This document shows, in pieces, positions 46,474 to 58,462 of a stretch of DNA of 64,000 nucleotides (position 1 is the first letter of the stretch; the number at the start of each line of letters is the position of its first letter). A program made the position numbers and the translations under genes. The DNA comes from Hypholoma sublateritium FD-334 SS-4. Lineage: Eukaryota; Basidiomycota; Agaricomycetes; Agaricales; Strophariaceae. The notes under the pieces are model-generated. The model was not told the origin of the DNA, did no database searches, and saw only the letters and a list, made by a program, of their open reading frames with translations. The stretch lies in assembly GCA_000827495.1 (NCBI GenBank), contig KN817530.1, forward strand, positions 56,446-120,445. Direction: 5' to 3'.

Positions 46474-47366
46474 GGCCGGGCTTTGAGCGGGGCCTCGAAT
46501 TGATTGAGCTCACCACATACGGTATAGAGTTGGTATAATTATCCAGAAAAGAACCCGCCGTGTCTTCTCCATCCATTCAGCAGGTCAGAATACCAAACAG
46601 CAGCAACTTGAAAGCAACTAATAAAGTTTCACCATGGCTCGGCTGATAAATCGTACAATTTGCCGAGCCCCCTAATTTGCCGGAGTCGACAATGAGTACT
46701 GAGCAGGGCGCAGAGATCTTGCATCAGTGCAGATTGTGTGACAAAATATCTATAATCCGTTAGAAAGCCAGAGATATTGCACCTTTGCGAAGTGCAATAA
46801 TAACGAGAAGATCGATCGCCAACGTGTTCGAGTCAGCGTTTTTTACATCATTGGACTTGTTCCCGTGTAGATTGTCTGGACTCGAAGCTGCGAGGCAGAT
46901 AAGATTTTTTAGATGTTCTTCCTTCTGTAGCAATGGGGATGAACGCGTGATGCGTTGTTTCTCCATAGTTCTCCATAGCGTAACGTGAATTGCTCTTCGT
47001 CCGTAGCTGGTAACCGCGCCCCGATGTATGTAAGCGCATTCAATGCTGACTGATAATAGCACACCGCGCTCTATATAATGAATGTCAAGTAAGCTTCGAA
47101 CAACTGTAAAGATCGGATGATGCATGCAAAATTCCTGTGACAGACATCAAAATGTAGGCCACCCTGAAAAGCCCCAAGGCATCTGCATCTAGCTCCGCAA
47201 TCCAGTGTGACGGATAGCCTAGTATTCCGACAATGTAAAGAAAATGAAATAACAGAGACGAACAAGAAACACACGTTGGTACACGACACACTACACGGCC
47301 CATATTTGCAAGTGATTACATACACTACAACGACCTTTCATCGAGGCCACTGACCTCAGAACATGT

Positions 47367-48117
47367 TCACTGAGGTGGTTGGAAGCTAGAGCAAAAGAAT
47401 GAGCAAAGGCAAAAGAAAACGAAGCAATTAAAATAGCATACCCAGGAGGAGGGCCTGCGAAACCCGGAGGGGGAGCGAAAGGCATGCCCGGGGGGAAGCC
47501 AGGGGGTCTGAAGCCCGGAGGGGGTCCTGCCATACCTGGAGGCGCGAATGGCATAGGAGGCCGGGCTAGAGATGGGGGACCCACTATTTAAAGACCATCA
47601 AATGAGCAAACAGCAACAATATCCGCCAAGAGAACGCACTGGGAGGCATCATTCCCATACCACGTCCTGCGGGCATTCCACGTCCAGGGCCCACAGGCAA
47701 CTGTATCCATGAATTGAGATGGGTTCTTTGGGCATGCGATGGGTTGAGAAGACGTACCACGTTCTTTTTGTCTTCGTCTACGACGGGTGGGGGGCCTTCT
47801 ACACTTATGCTGACGACAGTTTCTCCGCGAAGAATGACAAGGCCGAGGGAGCGCTTCATTTCCTGCTCGGGCGCAGTGTCTTCGCCGGCCTTTTTCTTGG
47901 GGCGTACGCGTCTGAATTCCTCGCAGTCTGCGAGAACTAGGTTCATGTGGCGGTCAAATGCCAGCATTTGGCCAGTCAGAGCGCGGCCATCGTTAATCGT
48001 TACTTTCAGTCTCCAGTTGATGAGACTGAGCATTTTACCGCCTTTCGATTTAGGAGGAGGCTATGGAAATCGCAGATGTGAGATATGGACATCGCAGTAA
48101 GATCGGATACATACCAT
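47367..48117 (-). CDS. SMB1: Spliceosomal Sm protein B (SmB/SNRPB)
   Basis: Five exons: 48117-48115 (the ATG alone), 48060-47758, 47700-47640, 47583-47442 and 47385-47367 (175 aa). The protein begins MPPPKSKGGKMLSLINWRLK, then VTINDGRALTGQMLAFDRHM (Sm1 motif) and LVILRGETVVSISVEGPPP (Sm2 motif). The tail is rich in RG and proline: VGPGRGMPAGRGMGMMPP, then repeated PPGF/PPPG units ending GFQPPQ. SmB is part of the heptameric ring on U1, U2, U4 and U5 snRNAs. The one-codon first exon is required because the frame upstream of CCTCCTCCTAAA has no other start joined to a good donor (ATG|GTATGT, acceptor CATAG). Divergent from the nitronate monooxygenase gene. Confidence 0.93.
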
Positions 48118-48331
48118 GATGGGCGACGCGTTGCAGAACGTTGAAAGCGCGGGGCTGAGGTTTCTCAATTTTCTACAAACAACAACAAACAGACGCCCTC
48201 ACCGCCACCTCCAACATCGTGCTCTCGATGCTCAGTGGTATCATGCATGACTCAGATGGTCGCCGGTTCTGCCCGTCTCTTGGGCCGTGTATATAAACCG
48301 CATGCTGGTCTCCCACAATTCTGCGACACTC
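48118..48331. promoter_or_regulatory. Shared divergent promoter, SmB / nitronate monooxygenase
   Basis: 214 bases separate two divergent start codons. GTATATAAAC at ~48287 lies ~40 bases before the monooxygenase start and can act as its TATA box. Confidence 0.6.
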
Positions 48332-49778
48332 ATGGAGCCCATTGAAACTGCATTCACGAAGTTGCTTGGTGAGTGCTCTGCTGATCCAAATGAATGGACC
48401 ATCAACTAGGGTCGCAGGAATAAAATCACCCATCGTATCTGGTGCGATGGCCGGGGCCAGTGGAGGTACAGTATGGTCCAAATACCTGGAGACTATTCAG
48501 TTTACACGTCCGTAGGCGCGCTGGCAGCAGAGGTCACGCTCGGTGGCGGCTTTGGCTTCCTCTCTGCAGGTTTGCACCCCAAACCCACGTCTGTTAATTC
48601 ATTCAATCTGAGGCATCATTCTGCGCTTCTGGAAAAGGCTACGACTCGCCGGACGCTCTCAGGAAGGAGATACATCTCGCGCGTGAGCTTCTTCATTCCA
48701 CTGCAGGCGACACCGTTCCAGTCGGCGTGGGCTTCCTGTGCTGGCAGCTTGATGCCTTCCCGTCCCAAGCGATCGATCTCCTTTCCGCCGCTCTCACCAG
48801 CGGAGTCCAGGCCATCTGGCTCTCTTTCGGGCAGGACGTCGGCAAGTGGGTCGCCTACGTGCGCGATCACGATCCGCGAGCGGGCACGAAAGATGCTGTC
48901 AAGATATTCGTCCAGATCTCGACCGTCACGGAGGCACGCGCAGCGCTGAATGAGTGGCGCGCTGATGTCATTGTTGCCCAAGGTCCGGCTCTCGCCTCAA
49001 CAGGGCTGCGCTGCGCCAGCGGCACGTCAGCCCTGCAGTTACCCGAATAGTCACTAATCCTTTCCTTTCGCAAGGAAACGAGGCAGGCGGACACGGTCTG
49101 GGCTCTGGACTTCCGCTTCTGACGCTCTTACCGCTCGTCGCCAGTCTGTGGCCTTCTACAGGTGGCCCGCCCTTGCTAGCGGCAGGTGGTCTCGCGACTG
49201 GCGCCCACGTTGCGGCGCTGCTCGCGCTAGGTGCATCTGGCGCAGTCCTAGGAACGCGCTTTCTGCTATCACCGGAGAGCTTGTATAGCGCGGTGCAGCG
49301 GCGTGCGCTTCTCGCTGCCGACTCCACCCAATCAGTGCGCACCATGGCATTCGATTACGCCAGGAATACTTTAGGGTGGCCTGCAGGCATCGATGGAAGG
49401 GGGCTGAGGAATGGTGCGCAACTCTGATATGAACGCCTTCTACGCAGTGCCTCTGGCTGCCAGGCAAGCTCACTCCACACATTTATCTATTACAGCAACC
49501 GTCGACGATTACGAACGCGGCGAAGAGATAAGCGTTCTGCGCGAGAAATTCAACGAAGGTGTGCGTGCTGAAGACAGCACCCGCCTCCTTGTATGGGCTG
49601 GATCTGGGGTGGGATTAATGTCCCAGATTAAACCGGCGAAAGTGTGTGCTCTCCATGTACATTACGAGACCGCCCAAGCTAATTACATCTACTTCGCCTC
49701 CAGGAAACTGTGCAAGAACTTCATGAAGAATGCCTATCCCATATTAAACGCACTGCCCGCCTTCTCAGCGTGACCTAG
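48332..49778 (+). CDS. Nitronate monooxygenase-like FMN enzyme
   Basis: Seven exons: 48332-48368, 48418-48465, 48516-48569, 48638-48982, 49075-49413, 49496-49641 and 49704-49778 (347 aa). The sequence has the TIM-barrel marks of the NMO/2-nitropropane dioxygenase family: GIKSPIVSGAMAGASGGALA, GGGFGFLSAG, VGVGFLCW, DVIVAQGNEAGGHG (with the catalytic-region His), LLAAGGLATGAHVAALLALG and GAVLGTRFLLSPES, which form the flavin phosphate site. The C-terminal part has TLGWPAGIDGRGLRN and LVWAGSGVGLM. It would oxidise nitronates such as propionate 3-nitronate using oxygen; the actual substrate is not shown. It converges on the pyruvate carboxylase gene. Confidence 0.93.
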
Positions 49779-50564
49779 ACCGATCCTAATAGTGTTACGC
49801 GTTCATGCTGCTGTATGATGATGGTAACCAGTGCGAAGTCGGTCTGCCCCCCAACGCCACTTCATACTTGTCTGCAAAGAGACGTAAATTTTTACAGAAG
49901 GCCTTCTGGCAGTTTTTCCTCCAACCCGTGGTTTCCCCGTTCCAATAAGCGTTCTCTGTACGGACTTTCCCGTGTTTTGGCGAATGGTGGCGTTGACTCC
50001 AAAGCCTTCCAAAGCTCGCTATTCTTAAGTTTGTATTATACCTAGTACCGTGATTCAAGTTCCGCAGAGTTCCACTCTCGCACACAACGGCGGAGCCAAT
50101 TATTACCCAACTTTATGTACCATTGTCCCTTAAAGTTCTGCTTGTGCCGATCATCAACTCGGAGGACTCAAGAGCGCTTGCAACGTCCAACGGATTGGTG
50201 TTACTTATTAATATATCGTGGCATTATCTGTCGGCGGACATAAGTGTGACGAACCTTACTTGCATTCCGTGGTTAAATTTGATGCACACAATAAGTAATT
50301 TCATTCATTTTGGACGTGTCGCTTGTAGTATCTGGAAACACCAATTTCGATCTCATGGTCGTCAGACCAGTCACCAAACACCCTTCTTCGAAACTTACAT
50401 AAAGGCATAGTAGCTAGGTAGATGATGTTTCGAAAGAACCCCGAGCGTGAGTTGTACATGAGTTTCGTAGCTCTGGTAATTGCAATTTGTATCTAATTTG
50501 TACAATGTACAACGAATAAAACGATTGACGGTAACACATTATTCATTTGTTCAATACCCTCAAG
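49779..50564. other. Convergent intergenic space
   Basis: Two 3' UTRs would meet here. The sequence is AT-rich, with no frame above 100 codons and no motif recognised. Confidence 0.5.
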
Positions 50565-53500
50565 TTAATGCACGATCTCCACAGTCAAGTCGCCCTGGTT
50601 GATCGAATCGCCTGGGCAAAAAAAGTCAGAAGCGAGCTTACTATCATAACGAAATATCGCATACCTTCTTGGACAACCACACGCTTGACATGGCCAGAAA
50701 CGGGTGCTGTGACGGCAGATTCCATCTGACAAGAAAGATCAGTAATCCATACAGAACATACATAATTAATTATCAAACTCACCTTCATGGCACTCAGGAC
50801 TGCACAGTTACATACGCGTCAGCTGACTAGATCTTTTGAACGCCAGCGCGTATAGACTTACCACAAACGGGATCGCCCTTCTTTATTTCTTGACCTTCCT
50901 TGACTCTGACCTCCACAACAACTCCAGACATCGGGGCACCCACGGATCCAGGATCAGTGGTAGCTTTTTCCCGCGAGACGGTCTCGACCGCAGAGTTCTT
51001 GTCTTCCACGGCAACTGCGCGAATCTAGAAAAAACTATGTCAGTGGAAATGCAAGTCACACTTTTTTCAATGAATGTTACCTCTCCATTCACTTCGAACC
51101 ACACGTCTCGCTGTGCCCGTCCTTCAACGACAGGTCCGACGGCCATCAGAACGATGATGATAGTCTTTCCTTTTTCGATGGAAATGTGCATTTCCTCGCC
51201 GACGTCCGGCCGCCCCAAGAAGTAGCGAGTGGGAATGACACTGGATGCTACATGAGCAATCCTTCTATTCATAGGACTGAGGCTGGACGTACCTCAGGTC
51301 GCCATACTTCTCGATGAAGCTTTGATATTCTTCGAAGACCTAAAATTAAAATGATTCGGAAAATACGCGCTGCTCGAGGTATGTTTTTCCACACCTTAGG
51401 ATACATGACGTAGGAGCTAACGTCAGCATCTGTGATGTGTTTCCCAAACTTGCTCCTTAACTCTGCTTTGATCTTCTTGAAGTCCAAGGGCTCCATGGTG
51501 GCGCCAGGACGTCCGTCGATTCTGGGTTTGTTCCTGATAATCTTGGAGCGGAGAGGCTCTGGGAAGCCTCCCACAGGCTGACCGAGGTAGCCCTGGAAGA
51601 ACTCGACAACGGACGACGGGAAATCGAGCTGATCAGCACGAGCGAGGACATCCGCCTTGGAGAACGAGTTCGATGTCATCCATTGGGCGAAATCACCAAC
51701 GACCTTCGACGACGGCGTAACTTTGATGATGTTGCCACACTAGATCAGAAAAATGCTTGAGCATAGGAACTAATTATACGTGGGTATGAGTAAACCCACC
51801 AAGTCGTTCGCTTCGATATATTTCTGCTTGATGACTGTAAGAAATGTTATCAGAAAATTTACTAGTCTATGTATTCGGCTGTTATACCTGTCCACTGAGT
51901 GCCGAGACCGAGCTGTTGTGCTTGGAACTGTAAAATAGGAATAGGAAGATCGTCAGGCAAGTGACAATTATTGTGAGCATATCAAACGCACCATAAGGTT
52001 CGTGTATTGCCCTCCCGGCATTTCGTGGTCGAAGACACTAGAATCAGACGCGCGGACGTTGGCCTCGAAGCAGCTGTAGAGCATGCGGACTTGGCTCCAG
52101 TAAAGGTTGAGTGCCTGAATATCCTCATAGCGAATACCAGTGCCAAGATTCGTCTGTTCCAATGCCATGCAGACGGCACCCATTGAGGGCTGAGAAGTTA
52201 AGCCCGACATGCCTGATCATAGGAAGCTTGATCAACACGCAACTCTCTCATGTCTACCGCATGAACATACTGTCAATAGCCACATCCACGATATCAGCAC
52301 CTGCGGCGGCGCACGCGATCATGCTCGCAGCAGCGATACCTGCGGTGTCGTGAGAGTGGACATGGATAGGAAGATCGGGGTGTGCAGCCCTGATGGCACC
52401 AATGAGACTAAAGCAAGGGAAATCTGTCAGTAAAATTAACTCAAGCGGAGCGGGAGAACCGACATCCTAGCCGCCTCGGGCTTAAGCAGACCAGCCATAT
52501 CCTTGACGCAAAGCACATGGATTCCTTCCTTCACCAGTTGATCAACGAAGTCAAGATAGTACTGGAGGGTGTATTTCTTCTCGTTGGGGTTGGCAACGTC
52601 ACCGCTGTAGCAAACAACAGCTTCGACGACACCACCAGCCTTCTTTGCTGCGTCAATGCCGAGGCGCATCTGATTTATTAGTCCGGCCGAATCAATATTT
52701 GTGCCCCTTCCTCAGTTACATTCACTCACGTTCTCTGTATTAAACGTTAACATATATTCATTACCAGTACTGTGACAAATGACATACCGAAATAGTTCAG
52801 GGAGTCGAACACTCGGAAGATATCCAGACCATTCTCAACAGCCTTCTTGGAGAAGTCGTAAATAGCGTTATCTCTGTAAATAAGATAAGAAACAGGAATC
52901 ATGACGACGCATTCCGTAACTCACGGGTAACTGGTATATCCGACACCGTTTGCACCGCGGACAAGAGCCTGAAGGGGAATGTTAGGGACCAACTTACGAA
53001 GAGTACGCTGTATTCCCTAATTAGTATATATTTCCATTAATGGCAATACCCCAAACGTACCAGGCGCTCCCAAGGGTCCTCGTACAAGAAGCGCATAGCA
53101 ACATCAAAGGTAGCACCACCCCAGCACTCAATACTGTAAGCATTTGCGAGGGCATAGCTGGTCTCTTTGGCGATGTTCGCCATATCGGTGGTGCGCAGAC
53201 GGGTGGCCAGAAGCGACTGGTGGGCGTCGCGCCAGGTGGTATCCATGATGAGCGTGCCGGGGTATTCGCGGACGGCCTTGGCGAACGCCTCTGGGCCGTG
53301 CTCGACAATGATGTTACGCCATCCAACTTCGCAAGGGAAAGTCGCATCAAGAGGGGGTCCGGCGGGGTCCTCTCTGTTCGGGAGCTTGGGGACGACGATC
53401 TCACCCTTGAGACCAGGTTCTCCCTGAAAACAGATCTAGATAAATAACTTCTCCAAAGAACACTCTGAAATAGAACGAACAGTTTGTCCTTTGATGGAGC

Positions 53501-55486
53501 TTCCGTTGACGGCCAAATCTCCGAGATAAGCAAGCAGCTTTTGGGCACGGTTTTGACTTTGCACAAGCTTGAAAAGGTCGGGAGTGTCATCGATGAACTA
53601 CAAAATTCGGATTAGAATTCGAAGCCCCGCGATTAGGTTTTAGCCTACAGTTGTCCAGGTCTTTCCGCCAATGAAGATATCATGGGTCAGGAGACGGAAT
53701 AAGAAGGGAATGTTGGTCTAAAATATCCGTGGCTTCAGCAGTCTTATCAGGTGGCTGAAATGTCGCCACGCACCTTGACACCACGAATGCGGAATTCGAC
53801 GAGAGCACGAAGCATCTTTCGGCGTGCAACTTCATAAGTAGTACCACTGACAGTGCACTTGACAAGCAAGCTGTCGTAATGGGGCTAGTGAGATTCAGAA
53901 GTATATCAGCGTCTGTAAAGTCAAAATATAAAAGATCGAGCTCACCGTAATCTGTGCGCCTGCAAAACCGGAGCTAGCATCGAGACGAACACCATTGCCA
54001 CCGGCACTGCGGTAAACTTCGATCTTCCCGGTATCGGGTTGGAAGCCCTGGCCAGCATCTTCAGTTGTGATACGACACTGGATGGCGAAGCCGCGTTTAG
54101 TGATTGCTTCTTGCGTGAGGCCGAGCTGAGGCAAGGTAGCACCAGCGGCAATTTGAATCTGAGCAGCGACAATATCGATGCCAGTGATTTCCTCTACAAA
54201 TAGAGTCAGGTTCCGTGAGCAAGATAAGAGCAGATTTCCTACCGGTGATAGTGTGCTCGACTTGAATACGAGGGTTGATCTCGATGAAGTAATGCCTTCC
54301 CATTTGATCGACCAAGAACTCTGCGGTACCAGCATTTCTGTATCCGACACTCTTTGCGAGCTTGATAGCATCGGCGAGGATGGCCTGGCGGACTTCTTCG
54401 GGGAGATGGGTTGCAGGGGCGACTTCGACCACCTTTTGATGTCTTCTTTGGACGGAACAGTCGCGCTCGAAGAGATGGATAGTGTTACCAACCGCATCGG
54501 CGAGAATCTGTACCTCAATGTGTCGAGGGCGCTCAAGGAAACGCTCAATGAAGACAGTTCCGTCACCGAAGGCGGCCTTGGCTTCAGAGACAGCTCGCTC
54601 GAACGAGTCCTTGAAGTCGGATTGCTCCCGGACTACGCGCATACCACGTCCTCCTCCACCCATGGCGGCCTTGATGATGACCGGGAAGCCATACTCCTGG
54701 ATGAAGGCATCTCCGTCCTGGTAGGTATCCACGGGTCCCGGAGTACCTGGAACGACTGGGACGCCGACCTTCATGGCTGGTCATCCAAAATTGAGTACCG
54801 CCCCTAACGGTATATTTGCGATCGAAGCTCACCGAGAGTCCTCGCCTTGGTCTTGTCACCGAGGCCATCGATAACCTCTGGGGAGGGGCCGACGAATGCG
54901 AGGCCCGCTTGCTCGACCTTGCGCGCAAATTCGGCGTTTTCGGACAAGAATCCATAACTAGAGCCCAGTCAGAAAGCGGAGAGAATTTACGGGTAAATAT
55001 TCTCACCCTGGATGGATCATGTCGACGCCATGCTCCAGCGCGATTCTTATAATATCATCTTGAGCGAGGTAGGCCCCGACAGGCGTCAATCCCTTTCCGA
55101 CCTGGTACGCCTCATCGGACTAGACATGCGCGGTTAAGCAGCGATGTCGTAACAGTGATAGCAGCGACAGACCTTCTGACGATGTGCCGATAAGCGATCT
55201 TCGTAGGAATAGATCGCAACAGTGTGCATTGCAAGCTCATGGGCGGTTCGGAAGACTCGGATGGCGATTTCCTGTCGAGAGCATTGTTGGACGCGATGCG
55301 GGGAAAGAAAAGATCGCGACGTACACCGCGATTGGCGACCAAGATCTTGGTCAGGGGACCTCCGTGTCCCGCGGCCTTTCTCCTCATCGTCTGGATAGAG
55401 TGAACGGGGGTGCCGGGCGCGCTGGGCGACCCGGCGAAGATGGGCGCAAGCCTCGGTGGGTGTAACGTCGAGGACGGCGCAGCCAT
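50565..55486 (-). CDS. PYC1: Pyruvate carboxylase
   Basis: Many short exons spread over 4.9 kb; start at 55486 (M-A-A-P-S-S-T) and TAA at 50565. The biotin carboxylase part shows [40 protein letters not shown], the ATP-grasp loop [19 protein letters not shown] (~54670) and [15 protein letters not shown] (~54280). The carboxyltransferase has [15 protein letters not shown] (~53230) and [20 protein letters not shown], then [14 protein letters not shown] (~52190). The biotinyl domain has [20 protein letters not shown] and the biotin site VLSAMKMES. That site is split: a 17-nt exon (50799-50783) encodes VLSAMK, and M begins the next exon (50725-50665). The enzyme makes oxaloacetate from pyruvate; in fungi it is cytosolic and I see no presequence. 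Confidence 0.96.
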
Positions 55487-55949
55487 GATGGTGGTGAAAG
55501 GTAAGGTGGATAGTGGCGTATATGTAGAAGGAGGATATCGGAATGCGGAAGTTGATATACGAATCACAAGGGGACAAATAAGACAAACTTTGGGAGGAGG
55601 AGTACTGCGATATCTCAGTGCAACCCCGCTTTCGGGTGCGATCGCAGCTTCTCTTTCCCCCAATCGCACCGGCATTAAGGTGGGCGGCGAGCGGTTCTAC
55701 GCACATCTCCACCATTTCCAAGCCTCCGAGGACTCTCAAGTGTTCTCTCGCCACCCACATTAAAGCAGGCGCTGTCCAGTGTCCACCCGGAGTACTCGCT
55801 CCCATCTGTTCGTTCTTTTTTCGTGCGCCCAAAATAATTTCATGTGATTCGTGATGCTACCCAAATCCAGCCGCCGGCGCAATACATACGGAGCGGAATG
55901 GGCTGGAAAGTTGCGCCCGAAAGCGCTCTTCCGTACCGCCACTGTACTA
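55487..55949. other. Pyruvate carboxylase promoter region
   Basis: 463 bases between the carboxylase start and the VRG4 stop, both on the minus strand. Open frames that cross it are shadows. No TATA box is obvious. Confidence 0.5.
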
Positions 55950-57519
55950 CTACGTCTTCCGAACCGCCAACGGGATAATGGAGTCTGCTTGTGACCTGGC
56001 CTCCGACTTTTTCTGGTTTGTTTTTGCGACCGCGTACATTATTCCTGAAAAGAAGCCAACGCCAATTGCCGACACAGAACCAGTAGTGACGGGGTCCCCA
56101 AAGAATATCATCCCTGAGGCTGCCACAGGAAGCTTATTCAGCGCCCCGACCATACTGGTGACAGAATTAGTGCTAGCGCCCTGTAATCCCGGGCTTCATA
56201 GTACTCACCTGTACGTCGTGCTGCTAGTAACCCGGACACACCATGCTGTCGTGTACGAAATTCCGACCGCTGCAGCTCCCGAAAACGCGATGGCCAGCAA
56301 CAAGGCGTTCCGCGTTGTCGCAGGACTAGCTCGCTGTCAATAATGCTGATATATATGTTCTAAACTTCTCACTCACAAGTTCACACTCAAATTATCCGTT
56401 CCCCAATCTTCCGCAACAATAGAACAGACGGCGAGAACCGGAATACTTAATAGATTGTTATAGAACATGGAATCCCAGTCAGAGAACCCCGTGGACTTGA
56501 TTTTCTTCCTCATGGATAGTACCTTCAAGACCATTAACATCGCCGCGCTGTTCAAAAAATAGTGACGCACATATGCCGCGCTTGTCAAGCAATTTACGAG
56601 CATCCAGAAATAGCCCACGTTCAATCCTTGAACAGCACCAGCTAGTGTCTGCAAATTGCTCAGGCTTGCGCCTGTGCCGACAGCAGGGACCGAGTCAGCA
56701 ATGCCACTAGAAACATCCGTCCATGCGGCTATTATTGATGAAATAACCTGTGCGACGGCTGTCAGTTCTAGATGATCAGCAATCTAGCAAGTAAGGTCTA
56801 CCATAAAGATAAATGAAACAAATGTTAACCCTGTTACCCGTCCTCCAAACCAGATGACTTCGCCATATGCCTACAAGACATGCTTCAAAGAAATAGATGA
56901 CACACAAATGGGACGACGCACAATTAAAATGATGGTCAGATTCTTGAATATTGTGTATACCGGTATGCTCAAATGTTGCTATACGTCGAGAATTCATTAG
57001 CCCGCAGAAGCCAAAAAGAATGACATGGAAGACGTGCCAAACTCTTCGACCCCGTGTATATCACACTAACCAACATAAAGCTGATCGGAAACCAGGTTTT
57101 GGCGTCTTGCACATCGAACTTCCTGAATGATATGATCCCCAGTTTCTTGACTGTGGCCACACAGGCCACACATACTAGCGATTGTATGCACAGCAGGAGG
57201 AAGTTCATGTTGAATTTTGCGCCTGAGACGACGAACTATGGCGCATAGCATTGATTCTTGTTTCAAAATCAAGAACTGGTATCGGCCTACCTTATTCACC
57301 ACCGTCATTAAGATAGAGGCCAGACAGTAGCATAGAATTGGAGGAACTGGTCGTCGTTTCTGGGAATCAGCATTATACATTGATTTATGAAACAGAGTGC
57401 TTACCAGCTGACACAGTCCCCTCCTTTGCAGCCATGGACCCTGTAGCGATTGCTTTCTTCAAGTCTGCAGCATCACGATCTGTAGGCGTGCCGGGCTTAT
57501 CATTGCGTTGTGACGCCAT
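55950..57519 (-). CDS. VRG4: Golgi GDP-mannose transporter (VRG4)
   Basis: Multi-exon; exon 1 is 57519-57405, exon 2 57346-57291, and the rest runs to the stop at 55950. It starts [14 protein letters not shown] (57519). The first membrane segment [19 protein letters not shown] and [20 protein letters not shown] follow, then [20 protein letters not shown]. The two diagnostic motifs are present: FYNN in [19 protein letters not shown], and GALNK in [20 protein letters not shown], which contacts GDP-mannose. The short cytosolic C-terminus is [20 protein letters not shown]. It exchanges GDP-mannose for GMP across the Golgi membrane to supply mannosylation of wall proteins and lipids. I joined exon 1 to exon 2 at GACCAG|TTCC by phase; the exact N-terminus is less certain than the rest. 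Confidence 0.94.
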
Positions 57520-57865
57520 ATGCGAGCGCAAGAATAGAAATGCGACTGAGAAAATACTCTCGCGTTGTGAAAGTTATGAAGATATAGGTCTGGTGTTGTG
57601 CGTCAACCGTCTCGCGATCGGCTTGAATGGTAGGCAGAGTATTGGCCAATCACTAGGAGGGCGGGAATCGGTGGCGGCGTTCGATGAATGTTAATGACAG
57701 GCGCGCAATAGTTGTGGTAGATTATATAGCCTTATAGCCTTAGAGCTTAAAAGAAAGAAGTAGGAAGCCGCGCGTTGATGACGAGGTTGTGGTGGTGGTC
57801 TAGTTCTACTTCGAATTGACTAGACCGATGACCGGTCTCTAGATGAGCAATGCTCGANATAGAGA

Positions 57866-58428
57866 CCGGACTTTCTGAGTTAAAATCCCTGTAGCGCGCA
57901 TTTCCCACACTTTTCAACCCGCAAACGAATTCAAGTTTTGAAAACCCTAAAGTAAATCACATGACTCCCCGCAGAGCGCGACGTTGACCGGCGTGCACCG
58001 TCGAAACCTATAGCCGCCGTACTGTTTTGGTGGCCGTTCACAGCTGATATCTCCCAGAAAAAAAATGGACGAGCTCCCTATAGTTGAAAGCACTATTCTC
58101 GGAGCTTCAGGTATGACTCTGCTCGGAGCAGCTCGTTTGGCATGTTACGGATTTTTTCGAGCTCTTCATAGCGTTTCGGAGAGAAAGGGTCGTCCATGTT
58201 AGCTACCAGCGCAGATTATGACGTTTAGAAAGCGAGAAAACGGCCAGAGCATCGCCAAAGTTGCGCCAAAGGGGTAGTTTCTGGACTCTGGAGGCACGTC
58301 CAGCGCATCGACGCGCTTTGTTGATCCTCACGTGATGACTTTAGGGTTTTTGAAGCCCTCAATTCAAAAACGAGGATGACAAATCATGAAAAATGCGCGC
58401 TACGGGGATTCGAACTCAGAAATCCCGG
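57866..58428. mobile_element. ~560-bp inverted-repeat element bordered by palindromes
   Basis: 57866-57975 (CCGGACTTTCTGAGTT, CCCTGTAGCGCGCATTT, ... AAAACCCTAAAGT) matches the reverse complement of 58320-58428 (CCGGGATTTCTGAGTT, CCCCGTAGCGCGCATTT, ... AAAACCCTAAAGT) with scattered differences. There is no ORF inside. The left end overlaps a 38-base palindrome (57832-57869, arms CCGGTCTCTA/TAGAGACCGG) and the right end abuts another (58429-58462, arms CCTGTATAT/ATATACAGG around GGAAGCTTCC). It is a MITE-like unit; no clear target-site duplication was found. Confidence 0.65.
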
Positions 58429-58462
58429 CCTGTATATCGACGGAAGCTTCCTCATATACAGG

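Larger units (their letters stand above)
36731..47366. other. 10.6-kb gene-poor, CpG-rich region
   Basis: I find no recognisable protein, tRNA or rRNA in this stretch, although GC richness creates many long shadow ORFs on both strands (for example 42000-42556 and 44727-45284). It contains degenerate repeats (37.3-38.3 kb), a 900-bp TIR element (39.2-40.1 kb), a 6-8-base tandem array (40.23 kb), a tandem ACTATAGCGGTC pair at ~44273 and a GTCT microsatellite (46.46 kb). Long non-coding RNA or rapidly evolving genes cannot be excluded. Confidence 0.6.

Noticed and set aside
58385..58425. Possible tRNA (GTTCGAATCCCC followed by GCGCGCA and T-run on the minus strand)
   Set aside because: The flanks do not pair into a T-stem or acceptor stem, and the sequence is part of a repeated inverted end.
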